A stretch of 49,922 nucleotides of DNA from Candidatus Obscuribacter sp. (GTDB lineage: Bacteria > Cyanobacteriota > Vampirovibrionia > Obscuribacterales > Obscuribacteraceae). Shown one piece after another: positions 8,639-17,030 of the stretch. The DNA lies in assembly GCA_021772095.1 (NCBI GenBank), contig JADYXR010000046.1, positions 1-49,922 on the forward strand, given 5' to 3'. The notes below the pieces were generated by a model. That model was not told the origin of the DNA. It ran no database searches and worked only from the letters and a program-made list of their open reading frames with translations. The number at the start of each line of letters is the position of its first letter. Position 1 is the first letter of the stretch. A program made the translations under genes and the position numbers.

Positions 8639-8690
8639 GAACTGTTAACGACAAAAGAATAAACTAGTCTGAACTTGCGACGTCGTCTGA

Positions 8691-10190
8691 CTAATCCGTG
8701 ACGGACTCAAGCACCTGGTTGATCTCGTCGTCAGGTGCGAGCAGAGCTTTTTTATCCTCTGCCAATCTCGGATTCAGTTTATCCACGTTGAGAACATCAC
8801 CGAGCATCCAGGTGAAGATGTCTTTCTCACCTTCTTCCGGTCTCAGTTCGTCCTGGATTTTGACGTCTTTGCCGTTTAGTTTTTCGAGCTTGCTGATTGG
8901 TCTATCACCGTCGATATAGGTCAAATGATCGACGTTCTTGAATGCTCTGGCTAACTTTACGTCGGTTTTGTCTCTGAGTTTCCGAACTGCCGCAGGAGAG
9001 ATCAGTGGTACCGTCTTCAGTGCATCACCCGGGAGGAACAAGGCACTTGAAAGTGGCGTGATGCCATCGTTTAACGCATAAAGAAAAGCCGGCTTGTTCG
9101 CTATTTTCCAGTTTTTATTTACTTCAACAGATGCGATATCGCGATTAAGCATTTTCAAAACTGGATGTTCGCGAGCCAGGTGGGCAGGGAATTTGATGGT
9201 CAAGAAAGTGATCGGATACATCGCCGCGTTTTCCAGATAACGTTCTGGAGTTGGCTCGAGGTAAGGATTGTGAATGTAGCCACCATATGTGATGAGCTTG
9301 CGTTTGATGTGCAGATTGGTCTCGTTGAGTTTTTTCAATCGCAGATTCGCGACCTTCTCATGCGTCATGTCGCCTTTCGGTCCAAACAACAATTTTGATT
9401 TGAACTTGCCTGCATGAGTCGGGATTGCATTGTCGCTATCGTCCCAACCGAGGTCAGCAACCAGGTTTTGGTTTCGATTGAAATAAAGTTTGAGAGCTAA
9501 ACTGTGATCGATTCTGGTCCAGGGCATGGAAAGGCGCTTGTACAGGCTGTATTGCATCCAGTCTTCACTGAAAAGCGGCGAACCGTGAAACGGCGAACCC
9601 AGGGCCATAAGCGCCTTGACCTTCGTTTCCGTAGCCGGGTCTTGCATCGCTTCGTAGCAGAGATTGCCGCCCATACTAAGTGCTATCAGCGTGATCGGGC
9701 GTTCGTTGCACGAGGTGTAGAGGCGATCGATTTCTTTCGCGAAGTTTGGAATCGTGTTTTCCAGGCGCACTAGCGTCGGATAACGACAGAAGTAAATTTT
9801 GTAGGTTTTGTCGAAAGTCGGGTCTTTCTTGAATCGCTGCGCGACCTTGCCCCATCTGAATTGAGGCCAAAACTCACCACGCAAACCGTGGACCATAAGC
9901 AACGGACTGCGATCGCCGAGCGGCGCATCGTCATACTCGTAAATTGCTACTTCGTTTGGAGACTTCTTGAGGAGCTTCTTCGTTTTTGGCGCACGACCGT
10001 AAGAAACTACTCTGGTTGTGACAGTGATGCTTGGAGTCGAGTCGTCTTTTGTGTCTTTCGTCTCAACATCGCTCGATGTCAAGCGGGGTGACTCCGCGCT
10101 AGCGGGCATAAAGCTGTTGGCAGAGAGTGACAAGGCCGCGAGAGCGCACAGTGAGAGCCGAGCAATCCAATTTCCTTCGGAATGGTACAT
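8691..10190 (-). CDS. Secreted alpha/beta hydrolase (PGAP1/lipase-like)
   Basis: 499 residues with a signal peptide (core ~12-25, probable cleavage after A-S-A near 32). The hydrolase core starts with a strand and oxyanion-hole-like MVHGLRG (~99-105). The nucleophile elbow is A-L-S-M-G-G with S172; Ala in place of the first Gly of G-x-S-x-G is a known variant. A second half (~250-499) contains no clear motif; a candidate acid/His pair lies around DGITPL and NVDHLTYIDGD. This layout resembles esterases/lipases acting on lipids or membrane-linked esters. Orientation matches downstream aspS, but aspS has its own promoter and leader. A weak hairpin TAGTC/GACTA with a T-rich tail near 8660-8690 may end this transcript. 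Confidence 0.8.
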   Translation of the reverse strand: MYHSEGNWIARLSLCALAALSLSANSFMPASAESPRLTSSDVETKDTKDDSTPSITVTTRVVSYGRAPKTKKLLKKSPNEVAIYEYDDAPLGDRSPLLMVHGLRGEFWPQFRWGKVAQRFKKDPTFDKTYKIYFCRYPTLVRLENTIPNFAKEIDRLYTSCNERPITLIALSMGGNLCYEAMQDPATETKVKALMALGSPFHGSPLFSEDWMQYSLYKRLSMPWTRIDHSLALKLYFNRNQNLVADLGWDDSDNAIPTHAGKFKSKLLFGPKGDMTHEKVANLRLKKLNETNLHIKRKLITYGGYIHNPYLEPTPERYLENAAMYPITFLTIKFPAHLAREHPVLKMLNRDIASVEVNKNWKIANKPAFLYALNDGITPLSSALFLPGDALKTVPLISPAAVRKLRDKTDVKLARAFKNVDHLTYIDGDRPISKLEKLNGKDVKIQDELRPEEGEKDIFTWMLGDVLNVDKLNPRLAEDKKALLAPDDEINQVLESVTD

Positions 10191-10336
10191 TTATTGGGTT
10201 CCGTATTAGGGGCTTCGGCCTTCGAGGTTAGTAAAACGAACAGCAATTATTTTCATTCGTTTAGCCTACACCTAACCAAGATTATCAGATTATCCGATAT
10301 GCTTAACTCAGACAATTCAGGAGCTCCGGAAAGTTA

Positions 10337-11539
10337 ATGCGAAACCCGAGAATATGCGTGTTCTTCTCTGACACGGGTGGTGGACACAGAAGCGCTGCGG
10401 AAGCTGTAGAACAGGGACTCTTGGACCTTCTCAACGAAATTGCGCCGGACAGTCCGTCGGCCGAAATCATCGTGGACAACGGTGTTGAAAAGAGCCATCC
10501 CCTCAATCGATATTTCGTAGAACTTTACAACTACCTGCTTCGTCACAATCAGGCAGGGATGAAGTATTACTACTGGTTTATCGAAAAGACCAAACCAAAC
10601 AATTCAGAATACGGTTATCAGTGCACTAAACCGTATCTGCTCAAACTTTTCAAAGACGCCGATGTGGACATGATTGTCTCGGTTCATCCGATGAGCAATC
10701 ACTACATGGCGCGTGCCATCAAGGATTCTGGCAGACAGATTAAGTTGGTCACCGTCGTGACCGATCCGAATGGTGACTTCTGGAGTGGCTGGGCATGCAA
10801 TGACGCCGATCTGACGATTGTTCCAAACGATCTCGGTCGCGATCGTCTGATCTCGCTTGGCGTCGATCCTGAGCGCATTATGGTCACTGGAATGCCGGTT
10901 CACCCGAGCTTTATCAAAACGCCTTCGACCAATAGAGAAGAATTCATCGCGCATCTCGGTCTCTCGCCGAACAAGCCGACTGTTTGCTTCAACGCAGGCT
11001 GGGCGGGCGGCGGCAACACCGTGGCGATCTACAGAGCGCTGGCTGCCAGCAACCTCGATGTCCAGGCTGTTTTCCTCTGCGGGCACAATCAGGCGCTGTA
11101 CGAGACCATGAAGAGGGAAGCGAAAAACTCAGGCTTACGCACTGCGGTTTTGCCTTTCCACGATCAAATGGCAGATCTGATGAGCGCGGTCGACATCATG
11201 GTCACCAAAGCTGGCGGTCTGACTTCGTTCGAAGGGCTCGCGCGACGGCTTCCAATGGCGATCGACATGATCACCAAGCCCATGCCTCAAGAAATGGGAA
11301 CAGCCACAATCCTCTGTGAGCAAGGCGTGGCGCATGCCATCATCAAACCTCAGGACATCGTCGACATCGTCGCGAAAGTGAAAGTGCGTGATCCTCAGAA
11401 TCCGATGAAGCTGCCGAGTGCCTACGGTTTAGACAAAGTCGGCGCTGTTTATGACATTGCTGCTTCGGTTCTAAAACTGGCGGGCGTTAAGCTCAAGCCT
11501 GCGGCCAAGGGTGTTTCTTCGGGACGCTCAGTTTATTAA
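10337..11539 (+). CDS. MGDG-synthase-family glycosyltransferase (GT28-like)
   Basis: 400 residues. The N terminus carries the MGDG-synthase-type acceptor domain: a strand then S-D-T-G-G-G-H-R-S-A-A at ~11-21. VSVHPMSNHYMA and the V-V-T-D-P-N motif follow. The C-terminal GT-B donor domain has F-N-A-G-W-A-G-G-G-N and a nucleotide-sugar-binding segment (VDIMVTKAGGLTSFEGLARRLPMAID) typical of MurG/MGD1/UgtP relatives. Such enzymes add galactose or glucose to diacylglycerol at the membrane face. The product here, galactolipid or glucolipid, cannot be decided. No partner lipid gene is adjacent; a hydrolase follows 160 bp downstream, after a weak terminator. Confidence 0.85.
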   Translation: MRNPRICVFFSDTGGGHRSAAEAVEQGLLDLLNEIAPDSPSAEIIVDNGVEKSHPLNRYFVELYNYLLRHNQAGMKYYYWFIEKTKPNNSEYGYQCTKPYLLKLFKDADVDMIVSVHPMSNHYMARAIKDSGRQIKLVTVVTDPNGDFWSGWACNDADLTIVPNDLGRDRLISLGVDPERIMVTGMPVHPSFIKTPSTNREEFIAHLGLSPNKPTVCFNAGWAGGGNTVAIYRALAASNLDVQAVFLCGHNQALYETMKREAKNSGLRTAVLPFHDQMADLMSAVDIMVTKAGGLTSFEGLARRLPMAIDMITKPMPQEMGTATILCEQGVAHAIIKPQDIVDIVAKVKVRDPQNPMKLPSAYGLDKVGAVYDIAASVLKLAGVKLKPAAKGVSSGRSVY

Positions 11540-11566
11540 ACTGCAAACTTGGCAAATGAAACTTTG

Positions 11567-11590
11567 AGGGCGTCCACTGGGCGCCCTTTC
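11567..11590 (+). terminator. Probable intrinsic terminator
   Basis: AGGGCG (11567-11572) and CGCCCT (11582-11587) form a GC-rich stem with a 9-nt loop followed by a short TTTC. It lies 28 bp after the glycosyltransferase stop. The T-tract is short, so strength is uncertain. Confidence 0.5.
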
Positions 11591-11699
11591 GGTATCTGAC
11601 CGCTGCAATGGCCGCTGCAATTAAAAAACTGTTGCATGAATACACTGCGGTCATACTGCTGGTTGATAATGGAGATGTGAGTTACGGGAGTCGCTAAAT

Positions 11700-12470
11700 T
11701 TGAAACTTTCAGTCCGGGTTGTTGGAGCGAATACAGGTCATGTAGATGTCGTGTTCATTCATGGAACGGGTTCGTCATCGGAGATGTGGACCAAGCAGGC
11801 TGAGGAGCTGGAGCGAACCGGATATCGGTGCTTTCTGATCGATCTGCGCGGGCATGGTGAAACTCACGAGCCCGAAGAGCCCACTGATCTCAAAGTGCAT
11901 GTTGCCGATGTTCTAGAGACGTTGGACGAGTCAGGAATCGTCTTTCCGGCTGCATTCATCGGTCACTCACTCGGTTCTCTCATCAGTCTCAGGATCGGTC
12001 AGGCGCATCCAAATCTGACACAAACGCTGCTACTCGCGGCGCTGCCAGGTAAGGTGTACGCGCCAATTGCGACGGTGTTCAGGCACTTTCTTAACGGTCC
12101 CTTTCGCAACATGAAAGGAACCAAGTTCCACGAAAAAATGGCGTGGCGTGAGCGAACGCTTTTTAACACGCCGGTATACAGCCTCTCTCAAATCGTTGAG
12201 AACTTCCATGATGTCGACTTGTTCTCCGATCCATTTACGCTCAATTGTCCGGTACATTTGTCGGCGGGCCGCTTCGATCCTGTGGCGACGATAGACCAGG
12301 TAATGAAGGCGCACAAGGCGATGCCAAACTCGACTCTGAAAGTCTTTGATCTGGCCGGCCACAATTTTATGGACTACAACACTCATGCTTTTAATCAGTG
12401 GATCTTAGAAGGTCTGGAAAAACGCTATTCGCCGGACGATGCACACTCGAAAGTTCCTAAGGAAGTTTGA
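11700..12470 (+). CDS. Alpha/beta hydrolase
   Basis: 256 residues of single-domain alpha/beta hydrolase. The oxyanion motif is F-I-H-G-T-G; the nucleophile elbow is G-H-S-L-G with S90; the acid is D193 in G-R-F-D-P; the catalytic His is H221 in A-G-H-N-F-M. The triad is complete. No signal peptide, so cytoplasmic. The start is TTG at 11700, supported by GGGAG eight bases upstream; no nearby ATG fits better. The family is too broad (esterase, lipase, C-C hydrolase, epoxide hydrolase) to name a substrate. It faces a convergent TPR gene 40 bp away. Confidence 0.85.
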   Translation: MKLSVRVVGANTGHVDVVFIHGTGSSSEMWTKQAEELERTGYRCFLIDLRGHGETHEPEEPTDLKVHVADVLETLDESGIVFPAAFIGHSLGSLISLRIGQAHPNLTQTLLLAALPGKVYAPIATVFRHFLNGPFRNMKGTKFHEKMAWRERTLFNTPVYSLSQIVENFHDVDLFSDPFTLNCPVHLSAGRFDPVATIDQVMKAHKAMPNSTLKVFDLAGHNFMDYNTHAFNQWILEGLEKRYSPDDAHSKVPKEV

Positions 12471-12510
12471 TGTTGTCGGCGATTTGATTGAAAAATTCGC
12501 CTGTCCTGAG

Positions 12511-14565
12511 CTACAAATTCACTAAGCCCTTAAACCAATTCCAAAAACCAGTCGGGTTGTCCATCATCTGCTCGATCTTGAATCCAGGCGGTTCTAGCGT
12601 GGACGGTTCTTTGGGTTCTGCAGGTGAGTCGTCGTCCGGTGGGCGCACCGAGGGTAGTGTCAACTGTGGAGGCGGAGAATTTACGACTTTGCCCAGAAGC
12701 GCAGTGTTGTAAAAAACGCCTTTTGGAACCAGCATATCGGGACGCCGCAGTTTGAGCACTTCTTGAGTTTCTTGCGCTTCGGCGATTACCCTTCTTATGC
12801 GTTGATGATTGGTGAACAAAACTGCTTCACCAGTGTCTTCGGAAAACATAAACGCTTCGCCGGCTCGGAGCGATGACGTTCCGTGTTCAGCGAGATATCG
12901 CAGGCGCTTTGTCCATTCGTCTTCTACGATTGGCTCGGGCAGCGATTTTATAATCGGTTTCTTTGCCGCGGCTTTGACTGGCGGAGCTGGTGCGTCGCCG
13001 CCATCAAAGTCGAGCCAGCCTTTTGGCTTAGCTGCTAATTTCACTTGTCGTGCAGACAGTGCGAATGCTTTTTCGCCAGTCTCAGGATCTTCGGTTTCCC
13101 AGGCACTGAGCGCATTTGATCTGGTTTTCTTTGCGACGGTGGATTTCGCGGTCGATTTAGCGACGGTCGTTTTCTTCTCGGTTGCTACTGGATTTGAAGC
13201 TGCAGTATCGTCATCGTTATGATCGTTTTCTGAGTTACGGTTGGTGTCGTTTTTCTTAGCCCATGAACTCGTGTCGCTGGAATGGGCTGTATTAGTGGAT
13301 GTAAAAGGCTGACTCAAACTACCCGACTCATTCGTATGGGTCAGTGGGTTTGGCCGCGACGACGCTGAAGTTGTGTTTTCAGAACGACCTGGCGAGGGAT
13401 TCCAGCCTGACCAAGAGTCCGTTGTTTTGGCACTCTCCGTCTCTTTTCTTAAGGGTGGTGTTTCCTTCAACAACTCAATCGTGTCTGCTGGATCGCCATT
13501 GTATGCGAGCAATGTTTTCTTGGTCTTTGGAAAACGCGGTGCATCGTCATCGTCTGAGTCAGGCTCGGCGCCTGTCTTTTCGTTAGACCGAAATTCCGCC
13601 ACCAGATCCGACGCGCCGCGAGCCGTTGCTTCGTTTTCTTCTGATTCCGCGCTGGCAACTTTTGGAGTCGACGCATCGAATTTAAACTGCTCAGGCCACG
13701 AGAAGATCTTCGCTATCCAGCTCATACGCTGTTGCTTTTTCACACTGGTGGACTTGCCGTATTTTCTCGCCATTAATTCGCGAACTTTTCGACGGCTTCC
13801 CGGTTTTTTCTTACGAACTTGTTTTGGCGGAGCTGCCTTCGGAGCATCGCTGTCGAGGGTCGGCTCTTCATCCCGATCGAAACTATGTGCCACTTGGGCT
13901 TTGCCGGCCTGTTTTCGTTGCACCTTGGGCAGTGGCATCGCCACGTGCACTGATTGCAGAATTATCGGTGGAATACCGAGGTTCTTCTCTTCGCGTTCTT
14001 CGGCTTCATCCGGCTTTGTGGCTGTGGCAGCGGCTTTTGGTAAGCCGAGCGATGCGCCCAGTTGTTCTACCGCGTCGGAAACATTTCCCTGTTCCAACTT
14101 GATCGTGGCGAGCAGCAGTCGCGCTTTCTGAAACTGGCTCTTTATGGAAATGGCTTGTTCTAATCGCGAGACCGCCAGCTTATGGAAGCCTTTCTCTCTG
14201 AAGATCAGCGCTTGCTCATAATAAGCTTCGACGAATTTTGGATCTTCTCGCGTTGCTTTGAGGAAGTCGACTAGCGCTCTGCCGCTGTCTCCACCGCGAC
14301 GGTATTTGAGACCGTTTTCGAAATGCGCTCTGGCCATTTTTGCCCGCGCTCGAGCAGTCGCTGCAGATCCGGCCGATGGTGGCGGAGCTTCGCCGGTAGT
14401 ACCATTCTTAGGCTGTTCGTCTGGTTCCGCGCCGCCTAAAGACGAAGCCGCCAGTGCTCCGGCGGTTGGCGGGTCCATAAGCGACTCTGCTCTGGTTTCG
14501 CGCACTGAAAGCGAAGCCAGAATGACTAATGTCAAAAGTTTGATTTTGGTCAGATTCGGCCTCAA
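12511..14565 (-). CDS. Secreted TPR-containing protein
   Basis: 684 residues. The signal peptide (hydrophobic ~9-19, cleavage near T-R-A-ES at ~27) is followed by a short acidic linker and two to three TPRs (~75-175: ARAHFENGLKYRRGGDSGRALVDFLKATREDP and two later ones). The rest (~190-560) is low-complexity, rich in Lys, Ser, Asn and Asp, with basic patches such as KQVRKKKPGSRRK. A more ordered C-terminal ~120 residues hold WTKRLRYLAEHGTSSL and FMFSEDTGEAVLF. The start appears to be TTG at 14565, with no obvious ribosome binding site, so the start is the weak point. Likely an extracytoplasmic scaffold; no enzyme domain seen. Confidence 0.8.
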   Translation of the reverse strand: MRPNLTKIKLLTLVILASLSVRETRAESLMDPPTAGALAASSLGGAEPDEQPKNGTTGEAPPPSAGSAATARARAKMARAHFENGLKYRRGGDSGRALVDFLKATREDPKFVEAYYEQALIFREKGFHKLAVSRLEQAISIKSQFQKARLLLATIKLEQGNVSDAVEQLGASLGLPKAAATATKPDEAEEREEKNLGIPPIILQSVHVAMPLPKVQRKQAGKAQVAHSFDRDEEPTLDSDAPKAAPPKQVRKKKPGSRRKVRELMARKYGKSTSVKKQQRMSWIAKIFSWPEQFKFDASTPKVASAESEENEATARGASDLVAEFRSNEKTGAEPDSDDDDAPRFPKTKKTLLAYNGDPADTIELLKETPPLRKETESAKTTDSWSGWNPSPGRSENTTSASSRPNPLTHTNESGSLSQPFTSTNTAHSSDTSSWAKKNDTNRNSENDHNDDDTAASNPVATEKKTTVAKSTAKSTVAKKTRSNALSAWETEDPETGEKAFALSARQVKLAAKPKGWLDFDGGDAPAPPVKAAAKKPIIKSLPEPIVEDEWTKRLRYLAEHGTSSLRAGEAFMFSEDTGEAVLFTNHQRIRRVIAEAQETQEVLKLRRPDMLVPKGVFYNTALLGKVVNSPPPQLTLPSVRPPDDDSPAEPKEPSTLEPPGFKIEQMMDNPTGFWNWFKGLVNL

Positions 14566-14747
14566 TCTAGTTCGATCAGCGATGATACGCGATGCTCATC
14601 AAGCTATCTTAATTGATCATCAATTGCAATAGCTTTATTAAATATAGCGTTCACCGCCAGTGGTGTCTCGTTCGAGAATGGCTTGAATAGCCCATTCTGT
14701 CGCTTGCTAAATTCCAACTGATCTGGCGCGCCACTTCAGGTGGTGCT

Positions 14748-15230
14748 TCATTTTCTGATGAAAACGTGTTCCAGATTGCGACAAAATGTCTTTATGGACG
14801 GCTCGACGATAGTCGAGAGGGGGCGAACCAGTACCGTTCTCATGTCTGACAATACGCCGCCCCATATATCTGTCAGGGGCCTGTCGCCGACGACCGCCAC
14901 CGCGTCCGGTGGCAATTGCAAAATCTGAAGCGCTTCTCGAAAGCCGCGCCGCCAGGGCTTTGCCGCGTGACCAATCACTTCCATATTGAGAACCTTGCTG
15001 GCGTTTTCAATGTACGACGGACGATGATTGTTTGTCAGGACCACCATTTTCAATCGCCCGCGAGCACCGGCTAGCCAGGCTTCCACTTGTGGTGTGATTT
15101 TTCCTGATTTTGGTTCCATCAAGGTGCTGTCGAGATCGAGAATGAGTCCTTTGATACCATCGCTGCATAGCTGTTCGATATCTAGAGTCGTCAAGTCGCC
15201 GGGCGATGAATAAGTCGGTTTAAGAAACAT
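14748..15230 (-). CDS. YqeG-family HAD phosphatase
   Basis: 160 residues, matching the YqeG / phosphatidylglycerophosphate-phosphatase-like HAD family. Motif I is D-L-D-S-T-L (nucleophile D32, general acid D34), motif II T-N-N, motif III lysine in A-A-K-P, motif IV V-G-D-R-P-L-T-D-I-W-G-G. The N-terminal K-P-T-Y-S and the short length are typical. Known members dephosphorylate PGP to phosphatidylglycerol; that role here is by family only. Divergent from uppS, sharing a ~150-bp promoter region. Confidence 0.88.
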   Translation of the reverse strand: MFLKPTYSSPGDLTTLDIEQLCSDGIKGLILDLDSTLMEPKSGKITPQVEAWLAGARGRLKMVVLTNNHRPSYIENASKVLNMEVIGHAAKPWRRGFREALQILQLPPDAVAVVGDRPLTDIWGGVLSDMRTVLVRPLSTIVEPSIKTFCRNLEHVFIRK

Positions 15231-15383
15231 TGGATCTATTTAGCCTTGGCACGGATAAGCCAGTTGTCAGTTCCAACTAATGTTACATGAATCGAACTAT
15301 TTCGGCTTGGCCGGGTTAAAATGGCAAATTCGCCGGTTACTCCGCGTCGCTCTTGCGACTTTTCGAGCTCAGAATTTTAATTC

Positions 15384-16142
15384 GTGAAAGACCTTACTGG
15401 TAAAACCAAGCCTGGCGATAAGCCGGCTGCACCGGGCAGCGAGAAGTTGCCACTCTCCCACGTCGCCGTCATCATGGACGGAAATCGCCGATGGGCGAAC
15501 AAACACCATCTGCCGGGTGTCGTCGGGCACAAAGAGGGTGTGAAGAGCCTCAAGCGGCTCGTTAAACACGTCGGAGCGTTGAAGCTCGGCTATCTGACGG
15601 TCTACGCTTTCTCAAGCGAAAACTGGCAGCGCAGCGAAGACGAAGTCGGTTATCTGATGCAGCTTTTCACTGACGTGCTGGCTGATGAAGTCGAGCAGTT
15701 GGCGGAAAATAAAGTGCGCTTGCGTTTCATCGGACATAAAGCCACGATGCCTGACAAGCTCCGCGACCGCATGGAAGAATCGGTGAAAAGTACCGAGATG
15801 AATACCGGGTTGAGTTTGCAGGTAGCAATCAACTACGGTTCTCGGCAAGAAATCACCGACGCCGCCAAGCAAATGGCTATGGAAGTACGTGATGGCAAGC
15901 TTCGAGTCGAAGACATCGATGAAAAGCTGTTGACAAACTATTTGTACACAAGCGAAATTCCAGACCCTGAGTTATTGATTAGAACAGGTGGCGAGATGCG
16001 CCTGTCCAACTATTTGCTCTGGCAATCAGCTTACACCGAGTTTTACGTCACTCCAGCATTGTGGCCTGATTTCATGCCGCGACATTTTGACGAAGCAATT
16101 CGCGAATTCACAAGACGCGAACGCCGCATGGGTGGCGACTAA
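15384..16142 (+). CDS. uppS: Undecaprenyl diphosphate synthase (cis-prenyltransferase)
   Basis: 252 residues. It elongates farnesyl diphosphate with isopentenyl diphosphate to the C55 carrier lipid used for peptidoglycan and other polymers. Family signatures: V-I-M-D-G-N-R-R-W-A (catalytic D32), the S-S-E-N-W-x-R region, and R-T-G-G-E-M-R-L-S-N-Y-L-L-W-Q, where most members have R-T-S-G-E-x-R. W-P-D-F follows. The start is GTG at 15384 with only a weak G/A-rich upstream element; the ~20-residue Lys/Pro-rich N-terminal extension before the core is common. An AT-rich terminator follows 28 bp after the stop. Confidence 0.95.
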   Translation: MKDLTGKTKPGDKPAAPGSEKLPLSHVAVIMDGNRRWANKHHLPGVVGHKEGVKSLKRLVKHVGALKLGYLTVYAFSSENWQRSEDEVGYLMQLFTDVLADEVEQLAENKVRLRFIGHKATMPDKLRDRMEESVKSTEMNTGLSLQVAINYGSRQEITDAAKQMAMEVRDGKLRVEDIDEKLLTNYLYTSEIPDPELLIRTGGEMRLSNYLLWQSAYTEFYVTPALWPDFMPRHFDEAIREFTRRERRMGGD

Positions 16143-16169
16143 CCGTAGTTTGAGATTGATTGAAATGCG

Positions 16170-16201
16170 CTGTTTTTTCATTGCAGAAAAAGCAGATTTT
16201 T
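16170..16201 (+). terminator. Terminator after uppS
   Basis: CTGTTTTTTC (16170-16179) pairs with GAAAAAGCAG (16186-16195) over 10 bp with one G-U, six-nt loop, then A and five T. The stem is AT-rich, but placement 28 bp after uppS and the T-run make it plausible. Confidence 0.55.
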
Positions 16202-16528
16202 CGCATCACTCGAATCATTCGCTGTTTGTCTGATTGACTCAACTGTGTCCGATAGACGATGCAATATTATCGGCGTGACAATTCGCTGAAAGCGCCTGAC
16301 AGGGCGTTTAACCAGGATCGACGCTTCAATTATTAGCCATTGGCTTGTCAATAAGAGCGTTTTGTAGGGGCTGCCAGGGCGCCGTGGTACAAAGTACGAA
16401 GAGATCAGATTGCGTTAGTTACTAATCCGGGCTCAGCCGGGAACGTGAGCGATACATTGACGTCAAGTGATTTGTACGAGCACAGAATCGGAGATATTGG
16501 GAAGCAACACCGCTTCTCATTGACGCTT
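16202..16528. other. Intergenic region, no gene seen
   Basis: About 330 bp between the uppS terminator and the Spy-like gene. An in-frame GTG extension of the next gene begins at 16445. I find no hairpin with a T-tract, no RNA gene and no clear promoter; the promoter of the Spy-like/amine oxidase pair should be here. Confidence 0.35.
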
Positions 16529-17029
16529 ATGAAAACAGTCACGCTATCCCTACTTTTAACCACTGCATTTGTCGCGGGACTCGCGGTCAACGCTCAAACT
16601 GGCGCGAAGAAAGAAGCGAAGAATGACGATACGAAATCTCATACGACGGCCTCGTTAACTTCTACACTCACTATCAGTAAACGTTCTTCTGGAGTGGCTT
16701 TCGGCGCCCACCTGGATCCTATTTTAAAAACAGTCAATGCGACTGACGACCAAAAGAAATCTATAACCTCGATTGTCGATGAGTTCAAGATTAGAATCGT
16801 CCCGCTACGAAAACGGCATGACGAGCTGCGCGAAGAGTTTCTCAAGGCATTAACCTCTGGAGACTCAGGCGAAACTATTATCTCGACACAGTCAGAGTTC
16901 ATTCGTGCGCAAGGCGATTTGAATGCGCAGTATCTGGCTCTGCGCCTTAAGATCGCGCAGGTGCTAACGCCTGAACAGAACGACAAATTCAAAGAATATC
17001 GAAGCAAGCAGGGCTGGAAAGCCAAATAA
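16529..17029 (+). CDS. Periplasmic Spy/CpxP-like helical protein
   Basis: 166 residues. ATG at 16529 begins a textbook signal peptide (MKTVTLSLLLTTAFVAG..., cleavage after A-Q near 24). A frame extension to GTG 16445 would bury this under 28 extra residues, so I prefer the later start although neither has a strong ribosome binding site. The mature protein is a charged linker then long amphipathic helices (~75-160) with V-L-T-P-E-Q-N-D-K-F near the end, the L-T-P-E-Q motif typical of Spy/CpxP-type and heavy-metal-resistance periplasmic proteins. Its stop is one base before the amine oxidase start, implying translational coupling. Confidence 0.65.
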   Translation: MKTVTLSLLLTTAFVAGLAVNAQTGAKKEAKNDDTKSHTTASLTSTLTISKRSSGVAFGAHLDPILKTVNATDDQKKSITSIVDEFKIRIVPLRKRHDELREEFLKALTSGDSGETIISTQSEFIRAQGDLNAQYLALRLKIAQVLTPEQNDKFKEYRSKQGWKAK

Positions 17030-17030
17030 G

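Noticed and set aside
8391..8640. T-box riboswitch upstream of aspS
   Set aside because: No T-box consensus (AGGGTGGAACCGCG-like) or specifier loop is visible, whereas a leader ORF with Asn/Asp codons explains the region.
13373..14131. 252-codon open frame opposite the secreted TPR gene
   Set aside because: Antisense to a gene with signal peptide and TPRs, biased composition, no start signal.
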